Source: Plantactinospora sp040120695
Lineage (GTDB): Bacteria > Actinomycetota > Actinomycetes > Mycobacteriales > Micromonosporaceae
Reading direction: 5' to 3'
DNA: 64,000 nucleotides
Assembly (NCBI RefSeq): GCF_040120695.1
Contig: NZ_JBEEAC010000002.1
Span: 1-64,000, forward strand
Shown here: piece after piece, positions 8,255 through 16,881 of the stretch
Position numbering within the stretch: position 1 is the first letter of the stretch
How the letters are laid out: the number at the start of each line of letters is the position of its first letter
Notes under the pieces: model-generated
Told to the model about the DNA's origin: nothing
Databases searched by the model: none
The model's input: the letters and a program-made list of their open reading frames with translations, nothing else
Program-made: the position numbers and the translations under genes

Positions 8255-9370
8255 ATGGACAACCTCGCGCAGCTGTTGAAGGAGAGCTGGACCCTCGTCG
8301 AAGATCGACGGGACAAGATCGCGGGATACTTCTACGCCCGGATGTTCCTGTCCGATCCCGCCCTGCGCACACTCTTTCCGGTGCAGATGGACGGCCAGCG
8401 GGACCGCCTGTTGGAGGCGATCGTGACCGCCGTCCAGACCATCGACGACCCTGAGAGCTTCGACGAGTACCTCCGCTCGCTCGGCCGCGACCACCGCAAG
8501 TACCACGTCAGGCCGGCGCACTACGACACGATGGGCAGCGCGCTGCTGGCCGCGTTGCGCGAGACCGCGGGCGAGCAGTGGACCGTGGAGTACGACCAGG
8601 CGTGGCGGGACGCGTACCGGGTGATCGCCGAGCGCATGCAGGCGGGCGCGGCCGACGACCCGAACCCGCCGTTCTGGCACGCGGAGGTGATCGGCCACGA
8701 ACGCCGGGGCAGCGACGTCGCCGTACTGACCTGCCGTCCACTCCAGCACCACCTGCCCTACCGCGCCGGCCAGTACGTCAGCGTCGAGGTGCCGCGCTAC
8801 CAGCCGCGCCTCTGGCGGACGTACTCGATCGCCAACGCCCCGCGCGCGGACAACACGCTCGAGTTCCACGTCCGGGCGGTCGGTGCCGGCTGGGTTTCCA
8901 GTGCCCTGGTCCGCCGGGTCAGGGTCGGTGACCTGTTGCGGGTGGCCGCCCCGATGGGGGCGATGACGCTGGACCGGTCCTCCACCAGGGACGTGCTCTG
9001 CGTGGCCGGTGGGGTCGGGCTGGCTCCGATCAAGGCGCTCGCCGAGGAACTGGCCTCCTACAACCGCAGCCGGTGGATGCACGTCTTCGTCGGCGCGGCC
9101 GGCCGCGACGACCTGTACGGGCTGACCGAGCTCCAGGACCTCGCCGCCCCACATCCGTGGCTGTCGATCATTCCCGTGTGCAGCGCGGATCCGGGCTTCG
9201 ACGGCGAACGGGGCGAGATCACCGACGTCTTCGCCCGGTACGGCCCGTGGACCACCCACGACTGCTACGTCTCCGGATCGGCCACCCTGGTCCGCTCCGC
9301 ACTGCGCGCCCTCGCCGCCGACAACGTGCCCCCGGAGAACATCCGGTACGACGCCTTCGGCGACCTCTAG
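8255..9370 (+). CDS. hmp: Flavohemoglobin (globin plus FAD/NAD(P)H reductase)
   Basis: 371 residues from ATG 8255, preceded by GAGAAGG at a good ribosome-binding distance. Residues ~1-135 are a globin domain (B-helix IAGYFYARMF; F-helix region GRDHRKYHVRPAHY carrying the proximal His). Residues ~150-371 are a ferredoxin-reductase module: RTYSIANAP binds flavin, AGGVGLAPIKAL and CYVSGSATLVRSAL bind NAD(P)H. The family dioxygenates nitric oxide to nitrate or acts as a reductase in nitrosative stress. It is monocistronic, with its own promoter region and a strong downstream hairpin. Confidence 0.9.
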   Translation: MDNLAQLLKESWTLVEDRRDKIAGYFYARMFLSDPALRTLFPVQMDGQRDRLLEAIVTAVQTIDDPESFDEYLRSLGRDHRKYHVRPAHYDTMGSALLAALRETAGEQWTVEYDQAWRDAYRVIAERMQAGAADDPNPPFWHAEVIGHERRGSDVAVLTCRPLQHHLPYRAGQYVSVEVPRYQPRLWRTYSIANAPRADNTLEFHVRAVGAGWVSSALVRRVRVGDLLRVAAPMGAMTLDRSSTRDVLCVAGGVGLAPIKALAEELASYNRSRWMHVFVGAAGRDDLYGLTELQDLAAPHPWLSIIPVCSADPGFDGERGEITDVFARYGPWTTHDCYVSGSATLVRSALRALAADNVPPENIRYDAFGDL

Positions 9371-9390
9371 ACACCCTCCCTCTCCCCCAA

Positions 9391-9434
9391 AGCCGGGTCT
9401 CCGTGCCCTACCTGCAGGGCACGGAGACCCGGCT
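9391..9434. terminator. Strong hairpin terminator after flavohemoglobin
   Basis: A perfect 19-bp inverted repeat (9391-9409 with 9416-9434, arms starting AGCCGGGTCTCC) around a 6-nt loop, followed by CCCGTTTC. It lies 20 bp past the flavohemoglobin stop and can also serve the convergent deformylase gene. Confidence 0.85.
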
Positions 9435-9460
9435 CCCGTTTCAATGGGCCACGCGAAGCC

Positions 9461-9531
9461 GGCCCGCGCCGAGCGGCCCGCGCCGAGCGGCCCGCGCTTG
9501 AGCAGCCCGCGCCGAGCGGCCCGCGCGGAGC
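9461..9531. repeat. Five tandem ~14-bp repeats just past the deformylase stop
   Basis: Five units of GGCCCGCGCCGAGC (third 15 bp, fourth and fifth with one or two substitutions) end 4 bp from the stop codon of the minus-strand deformylase gene. Confidence 0.85.
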
Positions 9532-9535
9532 CGGC

Positions 9536-11059
9536 TCAGTAGCGCCAGGGGTTGCCGGTGTCCCGGTACTCCTCGATCGGCACCAGTGGGACCTCCGGAT
9601 CCATCCGGTCGACGTAGAGCCGGCCCTCCAGGTGGTCGATCTCGTGGGCGACCAGTCGGGCCATGGCGAGTTCGAACGACGTGATCATGCGCTTGCCGTC
9701 CCAGCGGGCGTGTTCGACGTCGAGCCGGAGCGGCCGGGCGACCAGGCCACGGAGGTCGAAGAGGGAGAGGCAGCCCTCGTACTGCTCGTCGGTCTCCAGC
9801 GCGGCGTCGACCACCCGGGGGTTGAGCAGTACGACCGGCTCGGCGTCCCGCTCCGGTGGGCGAACCACGGTGGCTGCCCAGGGGAGCCCGATCTGCGGCG
9901 CGGCGAGCCCGACCCCCTTGCTGAACGGGTGCAGTTCGTCGAGGCGTTCCAGGGCGGCCCGGAGCCGGGTCACCACCTCCCGGGCGTGGGCGTCGTCCCG
10001 GGGCAGGTCGAACTGCCGGGCTGGCTGGCGGAGCAGGTCGGCGCCGAGCTGCACGATGCCGGCGGCCCGCATCCGGTCGCTGGCCCGGCCCTCCGATTCG
10101 GCCGGCGTGCTGGCGGGTGCGGTCGGCTGGGCCCGGTAACGCCACTCCAGCCGGTATCGGGCGTTCAGCGGTGGGTCGTCGGTCGACCACTCGAACAGCG
10201 CCCGGCCGTCCTCGTCGTGCCGGACCAGTGGCGTACGCAGCGGCCCCTCCTCGGCCGACAGCGACGTCTCCACGCCCCAGACCTGCGGGTCGAGATCGAT
10301 CGGCAGGTCGAGCCGGAGCGCGAGCCGGCGAGTGGGCAGCCGTACGGCGCGCTGGAACCACTGCCCCCACTTGTCCTGGTTGACGCGGTACGAGTACTCG
10401 GTGGTGATTCGCTCGCCCGGATAGAGCGGAAACCGGCCGTCGCCGTTCTCGAAGAGCAGCCACACCTCCTTGAACGCGTCCCGGTCGTGCTTCTTGCGCC
10501 ACTCCATCGGCTCGCGGCTGCCCTGGTCGTCGCAGAACGCCTGGAGGTCCAGTTCGCCGAAGGTCAGCGGATTCTGCCGGTGGTGCCGGTTGGACCGGGC
10601 CGGGTCGTTGGGGTAGCGATCCACGGCGATCCGTACCAGGTAGCGGGTCACCGGCTCCGTCCCGGCGTTGTAGAGCGCCCGCCGGATCACGCAGCGGTAC
10701 GCGCCCTCGTGGTAGGCGAGGGTGGCGGTCTCCTGTTCCACGATCAGGCCGGTGCCGGGCGGCATCCACTGTTCGGGCACGGGTGGGTCGCGGTGCGCGA
10801 CGGCGCTGGAGCGGGCCTGCCGCAGCTCGTCGTACTCCTGGAAGCGCTGCCAGATCGCTCCGGCAGCGCCGAGTACGGCCTCCGCGCGCCGGGCGAAGTC
10901 CTCGGTCGGCCGGTGCCGCCGACCCTCGACATGGCTGACGTAGGAGGGGTCGAACCCCATCCGGGCCGCGAGCTGCTTCTTGGTCATGCCCCGCTCGACC
11001 CGCCGGCGGGAAAGCTCGGCCGCGAACGAGTCGGCAGCCCGCTCGATTGGCGTGGTCAT
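9536..11059 (-). CDS. def: Peptide deformylase with N-terminal XRE helix-turn-helix
   Basis: 507 residues. ATG 11059 is chosen for the GAGGAA ribosome-binding site upstream; the frame opens 36 codons earlier. Residues ~5-60 form an XRE helix-turn-helix (MTKKQLAARMGFDPSYVSHVEGRR). A ~240-residue middle domain of unknown function follows (SREPMEWRKKHDRDAFKEV, PLYPGERITTEY). Residues ~340-507 are peptide deformylase with all three motifs intact: GVGLAAPQIG, EGCLSLFD, HEIDHLEG. Deformylase removes the N-formyl group from nascent proteins. The fusion occurs in actinomycetes and suggests a regulated or specialised deformylase rather than the housekeeping copy. Confidence 0.88.
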   Translation of the reverse strand: MTTPIERAADSFAAELSRRRVERGMTKKQLAARMGFDPSYVSHVEGRRHRPTEDFARRAEAVLGAAGAIWQRFQEYDELRQARSSAVAHRDPPVPEQWMPPGTGLIVEQETATLAYHEGAYRCVIRRALYNAGTEPVTRYLVRIAVDRYPNDPARSNRHHRQNPLTFGELDLQAFCDDQGSREPMEWRKKHDRDAFKEVWLLFENGDGRFPLYPGERITTEYSYRVNQDKWGQWFQRAVRLPTRRLALRLDLPIDLDPQVWGVETSLSAEEGPLRTPLVRHDEDGRALFEWSTDDPPLNARYRLEWRYRAQPTAPASTPAESEGRASDRMRAAGIVQLGADLLRQPARQFDLPRDDAHAREVVTRLRAALERLDELHPFSKGVGLAAPQIGLPWAATVVRPPERDAEPVVLLNPRVVDAALETDEQYEGCLSLFDLRGLVARPLRLDVEHARWDGKRMITSFELAMARLVAHEIDHLEGRLYVDRMDPEVPLVPIEEYRDTGNPWRY

Positions 11060-11256
11060 CAGGTTCCTCTGGCCGGGAATCTCAGTTTGCTGGCCGAGCC
11101 GGCCAGTCTGACAGAACTGGCGCGTTAACGACAATGGCTTGACATTCCGGGCCCTGTAGATCACCATCCCGGGCCCCGTAGCAACCTCGCGTCCCGGTCG
11201 GATCCGCGACGTGTCGGGAAAACATCTCGGTCGGGCACCCGAAACCTCCCGACTCT

Positions 11257-11273
11257 GGTTAGCCTTGCCTTAG
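11257..11273. promoter_or_regulatory. IdeR/DtxR-type iron box
   Basis: GGTTAGCCTTGCCTTAG; its reverse complement closely matches the DtxR/IdeR consensus TWAGGTWAGSCTWACC. It overlaps the promoter of the FhuF-like gene: a TAGGCT hexamer (11274-11279), usable as a -10 box, follows immediately. Iron-dependent repression of the downstream gene is inferred. Confidence 0.75.
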
Positions 11274-11405
11274 TAGGCTAGGGTGACGTTCAGTCGTCAG
11301 ACGTGGGGGGTTGATCCAGGTGGCATCGAGGCAGACCAGTCCGCTTGCGGACGTCGTGCCGGGCACCTGTCCGCCCTTCGGACCGCTGCGAAACGGCGAC
11401 CAAGC

Positions 11406-12194
11406 GTGACGATCCTGATCGGCGATCGGGCCGCCACACCACTGGCTCCGGTGACCGCCACGCTGCGGGCCGCCTTCGGCACCGACGATCTGCCCGGCCT
11501 CGCGACCGGCCTGCTGATCTCCGACGAGACCGGCTGGACCCCGGCGACCGAGCTGGTGGACGGCACCCGGCTGCCCGAGTTGCTGGCCGTCAGCCGGCAC
11601 CGCTTGGGCGCCAGCTCGCACGCCGCCGCCGCGCTGGCCTGGAAGTCCTACACATACTGGCTGCTCCTGCCCGTGGTGCTCGGCTGGGCCTCCGCGCGCC
11701 GGGTGCCGCTGCTGCGCCCGTCGGACGTACTGATCCGGTTCGAGGACCAGCGGCCGCTGCTCACCCTCGGCCTGCGCCGCTCCACCGAGATCGCGGTGCT
11801 TCCGTCGGACCCGCTGGCCCTGCACGGCCTGCCCGAGGTGCGGGTGGTGCTGGGTGAGGCCGAGCTGCTCGCGGCGCTGCGCTCGTCCCTGCTCGACACG
11901 CACCTGACCCCGATGCTCGATTCACTACACCAGCAGGTGCGGGTGGGTGCCCGTACGCTGCTCGGCTCGGTCGCGTCGAGTGTGGCGTACGGCGTGCTGC
12001 GGGCCGCCGACGCGCTGCCCGGCGGCTCCGCCGAGACGATCGGGGCGCTGCTCGACACCCTCGGTGTGGCGGACCTGATCGAGCTGGTGCCCGGCCCGAC
12101 CGGCGAGCTGACCGTCCAGCGCAAGACCTGCTGCCTGGCCTTCACCCTGCCGCAGCCCAAGGTCTGCGCCGGCTGCTGCATCCGTACCCCCTGA
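11406..12194 (+). CDS. FhuF-like [2Fe-2S] ferric-siderophore reductase
   Basis: 262 residues from GTG 11406; an in-frame GTG at 11283 would give 303 residues and an almost leaderless mRNA. The C-terminus has the FhuF-type cysteine cluster (RKTCCLAF then KVCAGCC), which binds a [2Fe-2S] centre. The body (FEDQRPLLTLGL, LGSVASSVAYGVL) matches cytoplasmic siderophore-iron reductase-like proteins. An IdeR-type iron box directly upstream fits a role in iron release. The GTG at 11406 overlaps the TGA of a 29-codon open frame (11320-11409), so the start may depend on coupling. Confidence 0.75.
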   Translation: MTILIGDRAATPLAPVTATLRAAFGTDDLPGLATGLLISDETGWTPATELVDGTRLPELLAVSRHRLGASSHAAAALAWKSYTYWLLLPVVLGWASARRVPLLRPSDVLIRFEDQRPLLTLGLRRSTEIAVLPSDPLALHGLPEVRVVLGEAELLAALRSSLLDTHLTPMLDSLHQQVRVGARTLLGSVASSVAYGVLRAADALPGGSAETIGALLDTLGVADLIELVPGPTGELTVQRKTCCLAFTLPQPKVCAGCCIRTP

Positions 12195-12487
12195 CCGCCG
12201 GGCCGCGGCCGCAGCGGGCCACCCCGGCGCCGCGTTCCCGGACGTCGCCGGGCGTGGTGAACCGCCGCGGGAGATCGACGCTGGACTGTTACCGCCCTGA
12301 CATGCCGGTCACACCTCTTCGGGTTATGTTCGGATGGTCTGTACCAAAACAACCCTCAACTGGTCACAACCGATGCCTGAAGTCACGAGTTCGGCTCGCA
12401 CGAGTGCCCCAATTTTCCTACGGTCGTCGTAGATGGTTCACTCTGTCGGTCCAGTGCAGGTCGAGTCAGAGCGTGAGGGATCTACGC

Positions 12488-13198
12488 ATGGCAGAAATAA
12501 CTGGAGATCAGCGTATTCAGGAAGAGGTGCTTGAAGGCCTGGCCACCGCCGTCAACCACCGACGCTGGTTCGTCGAGCTGGCCCTCCCCTACCTCGGGGA
12601 CAACCCGATCGAGATCGGCAGTGGCCTGGGTGACTACGCCATCGAGTGGGCGCCGTTCCTGGAGCGGTTCACCGCGACCGAGGCCGACCCGGACCGGCTG
12701 ATCGCTCTGAAGGAACGCCTCGCCGGCGAGCCGAGCATCGAGGTACGTCAGATGCTGTTGCCCACCACCGAGGACGGCGACTACAGCGCCGCCGTCTCCT
12801 ACAACGTGCTGGAGCACATCGAGGACCACGTCGGGGCGCTGCGCAGCATGCGCAACCTGGTCCGGCCCCGCGGGGCGGTCGTGCTGATCGTGCCGGCCTT
12901 CGAGTTCGCGATGAGTCCCGCCGACATCGCCACCGGGCACGTCCGGCGCTACACCAAGAAGACCATGCGGGCCGCCCTCGAAGAGGCGGGCCTGGAGGTC
13001 GAGACGCTGCACTACGCCAACGCGCTGGGTCTGCTCGGCTACTACATGGCGACCAGTGTCTTCCGGCTGATGCCCAAGGAAGGGCCGATGGTCAAGGTGT
13101 ACGACACTCTCGTCCTGCCGGTGACCAAGGCCGCCGAGCGGGTGGTCCGCCCCCCGTTCGGCCAGTCCGTCTTCGCGGTCGCCCGAGTGCCCGCCTGA
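12488..13198 (+). CDS. Class I SAM-dependent methyltransferase
   Basis: 236 residues from ATG 12488, with GAGGGA 7 bp upstream. The Rossmann glycine motif is NPIEIGSGLGDYA (residues ~38-50) and the acidic end of strand 2 is TATEADPD. The post-motif segment SYNVLEHIEDH is typical of Methyltransf_11/23 enzymes. C-terminal hydrophobic residues (ALGLLGYYMATSVFRL) resemble methyltransferases of polyprenyl or glycolipid substrates. Two glycosyltransferases of the dolichol-phosphate-mannose type lie 6-8 kb downstream. The substrate is unknown. Confidence 0.85.
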   Translation: MAEITGDQRIQEEVLEGLATAVNHRRWFVELALPYLGDNPIEIGSGLGDYAIEWAPFLERFTATEADPDRLIALKERLAGEPSIEVRQMLLPTTEDGDYSAAVSYNVLEHIEDHVGALRSMRNLVRPRGAVVLIVPAFEFAMSPADIATGHVRRYTKKTMRAALEEAGLEVETLHYANALGLLGYYMATSVFRLMPKEGPMVKVYDTLVLPVTKAAERVVRPPFGQSVFAVARVPA

Positions 13199-13260
13199 AG
13201 CCACCACGGGCCACGGGCCGGCATCGGCACATCTCCCGGATGCCGGCCCCGCCGCCAGCC

Positions 13261-13803
13261 TCAGCCCTTGACCTGGTACGTCGGCCGGATCACCGCCCGG
13301 GCCAGGGTGTGGAAGGCCAGGTTGAAACCGACGTACGCCGGGCTCGCCTCCGGGGTGAGGTCGAGCTTCTCCACATCAAGGGCATGCACGGCGAAGACGT
13401 ACCGGTGCGGGCGATCCCCGGCCGGCGGGGCTGAGCCGCCGTACGTCTGCTCGCCGTAGTCGTTGCGCACACTGAACGCACCCGGGACACCGGCCGACGA
13501 CGTCTGCCCGGCTCCCCTGGGCAGCTCGGTCACCTCGACGGGTACGTTGACCAGCACCCAGTGCCAGAATCCGCTTCCGGTGGGCGCGTCGGGGTCGTAG
13601 CAGGTGACCGTGAAGCTCCTGGTCTCGGCCGGGAAGCCGGTCCAGGCGAGCTGCGGCGACAGGTTCGCGCCACCGACGCTCGGGTGGATGAACTCGGCGG
13701 CCATCGGCTCGCCGTTCTGCACGTCGTCGCTGGTCAGCGTGAACGCCGGAACGGTCGGCAGCAGCTCGTACGGGTCGGGTGGAACGGGTCGGTCGAGAGT
13801 CAT
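13261..13803 (-). CDS. YbhB/YbcL-family PEBP-like protein
   Basis: 180 residues of the phosphatidylethanolamine-binding protein / Raf kinase inhibitor-like fold. Signature segments are the ligand-pocket motif DPDAPTGSGFWHWVLVN, SPQLAW near the N-terminus, and the late strand PPAGDRPHRYVFAVHAL. No signal peptide, so cytoplasmic. Bacterial members have poorly defined roles. Monocistronic. Confidence 0.88.
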   Translation of the reverse strand: MTLDRPVPPDPYELLPTVPAFTLTSDDVQNGEPMAAEFIHPSVGGANLSPQLAWTGFPAETRSFTVTCYDPDAPTGSGFWHWVLVNVPVEVTELPRGAGQTSSAGVPGAFSVRNDYGEQTYGGSAPPAGDRPHRYVFAVHALDVEKLDLTPEASPAYVGFNLAFHTLARAVIRPTYQVKG

Positions 13804-13860
13804 CGCGAGTCCTTTCCGCGTGGCGGGTGGCTCGGGCCGAGAACCGGCCTCGTGCCCTTT

Positions 13861-14226
13861 CTACCCGTTCGACGGGTAACCACCCGCGCGCACCTCGCCG
13901 CCGGCCACCTGCGCCCACTGTCGCCCACCCCGTCCGTCCGGTCGGGACTCGTCTGCCCCGGCACGCAGCCGGGCGGCGGTACGTAGCTGGCCGGGGGTGA
14001 CGCCGGGCGGGGGTACGGCGGCGCGACGGTGGATCTCGACCACCAACGGGCGGCGTGGCTGCTCGACTCGGGCCAGATAGCCACGGGCCGCCGCCAGCGC
14101 CTCGCAGTGCAGTACGCCGCAGGTGCGGCAGATCCCCTCCGCGTCCGGGGCGTGGTCGGCGACGATCCGCCGGGCCACCAGGATCAGTCGGTTCCGCACC
14201 TGCACCGGGGTGAGCCGCAGCTCCAT
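13861..14226 (-). CDS. Small conserved protein with CxxC...C motif
   Basis: 121 residues from ATG 14226. The N-terminal half is basic and helical, followed by GICRTCGVLHCEAL, a possible metal-binding Cys/His cluster. The C-terminal 40 residues are low-complexity. The compact CRTCG-HC motif and codon use support a real gene. Function unknown. Confidence 0.55.
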   Translation of the reverse strand: MELRLTPVQVRNRLILVARRIVADHAPDAEGICRTCGVLHCEALAAARGYLARVEQPRRPLVVEIHRRAAVPPPGVTPGQLRTAARLRAGADESRPDGRGGRQWAQVAGGEVRAGGYPSNG

Positions 14227-14563
14227 GGCGCCCTCGCTTCACTCCGTACGCCCACCCGGGCGTGACCGTCGCCAGCGGCCCCGTACCGCCGATTTCCACA
14301 GAAGTTGTGCACACAGAATCACTGTGCGATTACTACGCGTAGAGCGTAGGGGTACCTACCGCGTGGCAGTCAACCGAGTGTGGAACATCTCCCAGGTACC
14401 GGAACAGCCCCCGGACAGCCGAAACGACCGCAAGCGGGGAGGCGGGGAGCTTCGCCTCGAACCCACAGACTGGTAGAGATGATCTCCCCGCCGTCCGTCA
14501 CCCGCCGGCCCCACGTGGTCGTGTCTACGACTCGCGAACCGATCATGTACGGGAGGATGTCGA
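14227..14563. other. Intergenic region with an inverted-repeat operator candidate
   Basis: No coherent gene. It is locally AT-richer (14290-14350), as expected for the promoter of the minus-strand gene ending at 13861. CTACGC (14333-14338) and GCGTAG (14344-14349) form an inverted repeat with a 5-bp centre that could be a regulator site. Confidence 0.4.
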
Positions 14564-14800
14564 ATGGCTGCGGGTGTGGGGACACACGCCCCGATGCGGC
14601 AGCCAACCGGACCACGGCCCGTGTATCACCCTGATAGCCCGGGTCGGCGCCATCCTCGACGCTATGGACGAGCCGCTACTGACGTCGGAGGACCGGCCAT
14701 GACTCCGATGTTCGACGGCTGGTCACCGAACCTTGAGGATCTGACCGCCCGCCGATTCCTGCTCGTGCACCGCAACGGTTGCCGCTTGCCAATCCTGTGA
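14564..14800 (+). CDS. Possible small ORF, function unknown
   Basis: 78 codons from ATG 14564 with GGGAGGA 6 bp upstream. An internal in-frame ATG (14699) also has GGAGGA 6 bp upstream and would give a 33-residue product starting MTPMFDGWSPNLEDL. Two good ribosome-binding sites in one frame argue that something is translated. No family was recognised and composition is poor in the first half. Confidence 0.3.
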   Translation: MAAGVGTHAPMRQPTGPRPVYHPDSPGRRHPRRYGRAATDVGGPAMTPMFDGWSPNLEDLTARRFLLVHRNGCRLPIL

Positions 14801-15172
14801 CGGAGACGGGAATGCCGGCACCTGACGTGGGCCGTCGACTACTTCCGCCAGCCCGACCAGCCGGTGCCGGGACAGTTATCCACAGACCCCGATGACAGCC
14901 CCTGCCCACCCGACCAGTCGGCGGCAAGCTCCACACGTCGGCGAGGCCACTCCGACCAGCGCCGGCCACACTTACGGGGCGGTGGGGCGCCGCGACAGTA
15001 GGCCACCTGCAGCAGGACGCGGCCCCGTCCACCCGGGCGGGGCCGCAGCGCGTTCGGACGTGACGGGCTCGACGAGCGGGCATGACCGCTGTCACCTGGC
15101 CGACACGGAGCGAGTACGGTCGATCACGAGGCGCCAGGATGGCCGGGCCGACAACCGCCCGAGGGAGATGCC
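14801..15172. other. Intergenic region, nothing recognised
   Basis: 372 bp with no convincing gene. GAGGGAGA at its right end is the ribosome-binding site of the chimeric ORF that follows. The stretch may be eroded sequence linked to the integrase fossil. Confidence 0.35.
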
Positions 15173-15511
15173 GTGACCCACCAGCCGCCCACAGACCCAG
15201 TCCCGCATGTCCCCGGCCCGCAAACGCCGGCCTACAACCCGCTCGCCGGAGACCCGCCGCCTCCGTCGCCCTCGTACGCCACCCCGCTGCACGCACCGCC
15301 CAAGAAGCGATCCTCGGCGCCGTGGATCGTCGGCGGCCTAGCCAGCATCGTGCGCGTCGACATCAAGGTCGTTTCCGACCAGTTGGGGCACTCGACGACC
15401 ACGATCACGCGGGACAGCTACCAGCACGTCCGGCGGGCGATGCACGACGGTGCGGTCGAGGCGGTCGTGGCGCTGCTGCCGGAGCGTACCCGGGTCGAGG
15501 CGGCCGAGTGA
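15173..15511 (+). pseudogene. Chimera: Pro-rich membrane-protein N-terminus joined to integrase C-terminus
   Basis: 112 codons from GTG 15173. The first ~59 residues are the Pro-rich cytoplasmic head of an actinomycete membrane protein and stop exactly where a transmembrane helix should begin (KKRSSAPWIVGGLAS). The rest is the end of a tyrosine recombinase: DIKVVSDQLGHSTTTITRDSYQHV contains the GHS...Y catalytic tail. The two halves belong to unrelated families, so this is a deletion or insertion scar. A tRNA-Ser gene, a common integrase target, lies 98 bp downstream. Confidence 0.65.
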
Positions 15512-15608
15512 CCAACCGGGTGTCCATGGCGTGTCCACAGCGAAGGGGCACGGCTCCTGGCCGCACCCCTGGCGATTCGGTGGTGATCTGCGTTTGTACT
15601 GGTCAGCG

Positions 15609-15695
15609 CGGAGGGCGTGGGATTCGAACCCACGAGGACGTTGCCGCCCTACCGGTTTTCAAGACCAGCGCCATCGGCCACTAGGCGAGCCCTCC
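15609..15695 (-). tRNA. tRNA-Ser (anticodon TGA)
   Basis: 87-nt class II tRNA on the minus strand. The acceptor pairs GGAGGGC with GCCCTCC, the anticodon loop is CTTGAAA (anticodon TGA), a long variable arm is present, and the T arm has GGTTCGAATCC. No encoded CCA. Confidence 0.94.
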
Positions 15696-15903
15696 CGGTG
15701 CCGCGGTGGTCGATCCGACGGTCCACGGCCGTGCCTAGTGTGCCATGGCCGGTCGCCGACCGGGCGTACCCGGCCGGGGAGCCGCCGACCGACCCCGGCG
15801 GCCCTCGACGAGTCCCGGCCGGATCGACCGGCGTACCCGGCACGGGACCACCGATTCCGGGCCGAGGCTTCGAACGCATGCCGGATCGGGTAAGACTGGA
15901 GCG

Positions 15904-16881
15904 ATGAAGGCGATCACGATCCCGCAGCCGGGTGGGCCCGACGCGTTGGTCTGGGCCGACGTGCCGGACCCGACTCCGGCGCCGGACGAGGTGATGCTCG
16001 AGATCCGGGCGAGCGCGGTCAACCGGGCCGACCTGCTGCAACGCCAGGGACACTATCCGCCTCCGCCGGGTGCCCCGCCGTACCCGGGACTGGAGTGCGC
16101 GGGGGTGGTCAGCGCGGTCGGCGCCGAGGTGACCGGCTGGAGCGTCGGCGATCCGGCCTGTGCGCTGCTCAGCGGCGGCGGCTACGCCGAACGGGTGGCG
16201 GTGCCGGCCGGGCAGCTCCTGCCGGTACCGGCGGGGGTCGACCTGGCCGACGCGGCGGCGCTGCCCGAGGTCGCCTGCACGGTCTGGTCCAACGTGGTCC
16301 AGCTGGCCCGGCTCGGCAGCGGGGAGACGCTGCTGGTGCACGGCGGCGGCAGCGGCATCGGCACCTTCGCGGTCCAACTCGGCGCGGCCCTCGGCGCCAC
16401 CGTGCTGGCCACCGCACGGGGCAGCAAGCACGACCGACTCCGTGAGCTGGGCGCCAGCGGCGTCATCGACTATGCCGAGGAGGACTTCGTCGAGGCGACG
16501 GAACGGCTCACCGACGGCCGGGGCGCCGACGTGATCCTGGACATCATGGGTGCGTCCTATCTGGGACGTAACGTCCGGGCACTGGCCACCGGCGGCCGGC
16601 TCGTGGTGATCGGCCTTCAGGGCGGCCGCCGGGGCGAGCTGGACCTGGCCGCGCTGTTGGCCAAGCGGGGGTCGGTGGCCGCCACCGCGCTGCGCTCCCG
16701 ACCCGCCGTGGAGAAGGCCGCGATCGTCCGGGGCGTACGTGAGGAGGTCTGGCCGCTGGTCGAGGCGGGCATGGTCCGCCCGGTTATCTACCGGCGGTTG
16801 CCGATGTCGGAGGCGGCCGAGGCGCACCGGATCGTCGATTCCAGCGACCATGTCGGCAAGGTGCTACTCACCGTCGACTGA
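15904..16881 (+). CDS. qor: NAD(P)H:quinone oxidoreductase, zinc-independent MDR family
   Basis: 325 residues from ATG 15904. This is a zinc-independent medium-chain dehydrogenase: the N-terminal GroES-like domain has AVNRADLLQRQGHYPPP (the PIG3/QOR signature) and the Rossmann motif is LLVHGGGSGIGTFAVQL. It lacks the catalytic zinc Cys/His set. The family reduces quinones with NAD(P)H. It converges on soxR with an 18-bp overlap of the 3' ends, and the pairing suggests a redox-stress role. Confidence 0.87.
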   Translation: MKAITIPQPGGPDALVWADVPDPTPAPDEVMLEIRASAVNRADLLQRQGHYPPPPGAPPYPGLECAGVVSAVGAEVTGWSVGDPACALLSGGGYAERVAVPAGQLLPVPAGVDLADAAALPEVACTVWSNVVQLARLGSGETLLVHGGGSGIGTFAVQLGAALGATVLATARGSKHDRLRELGASGVIDYAEEDFVEATERLTDGRGADVILDIMGASYLGRNVRALATGGRLVVIGLQGGRRGELDLAALLAKRGSVAATALRSRPAVEKAAIVRGVREEVWPLVEAGMVRPVIYRRLPMSEAAEAHRIVDSSDHVGKVLLTVD

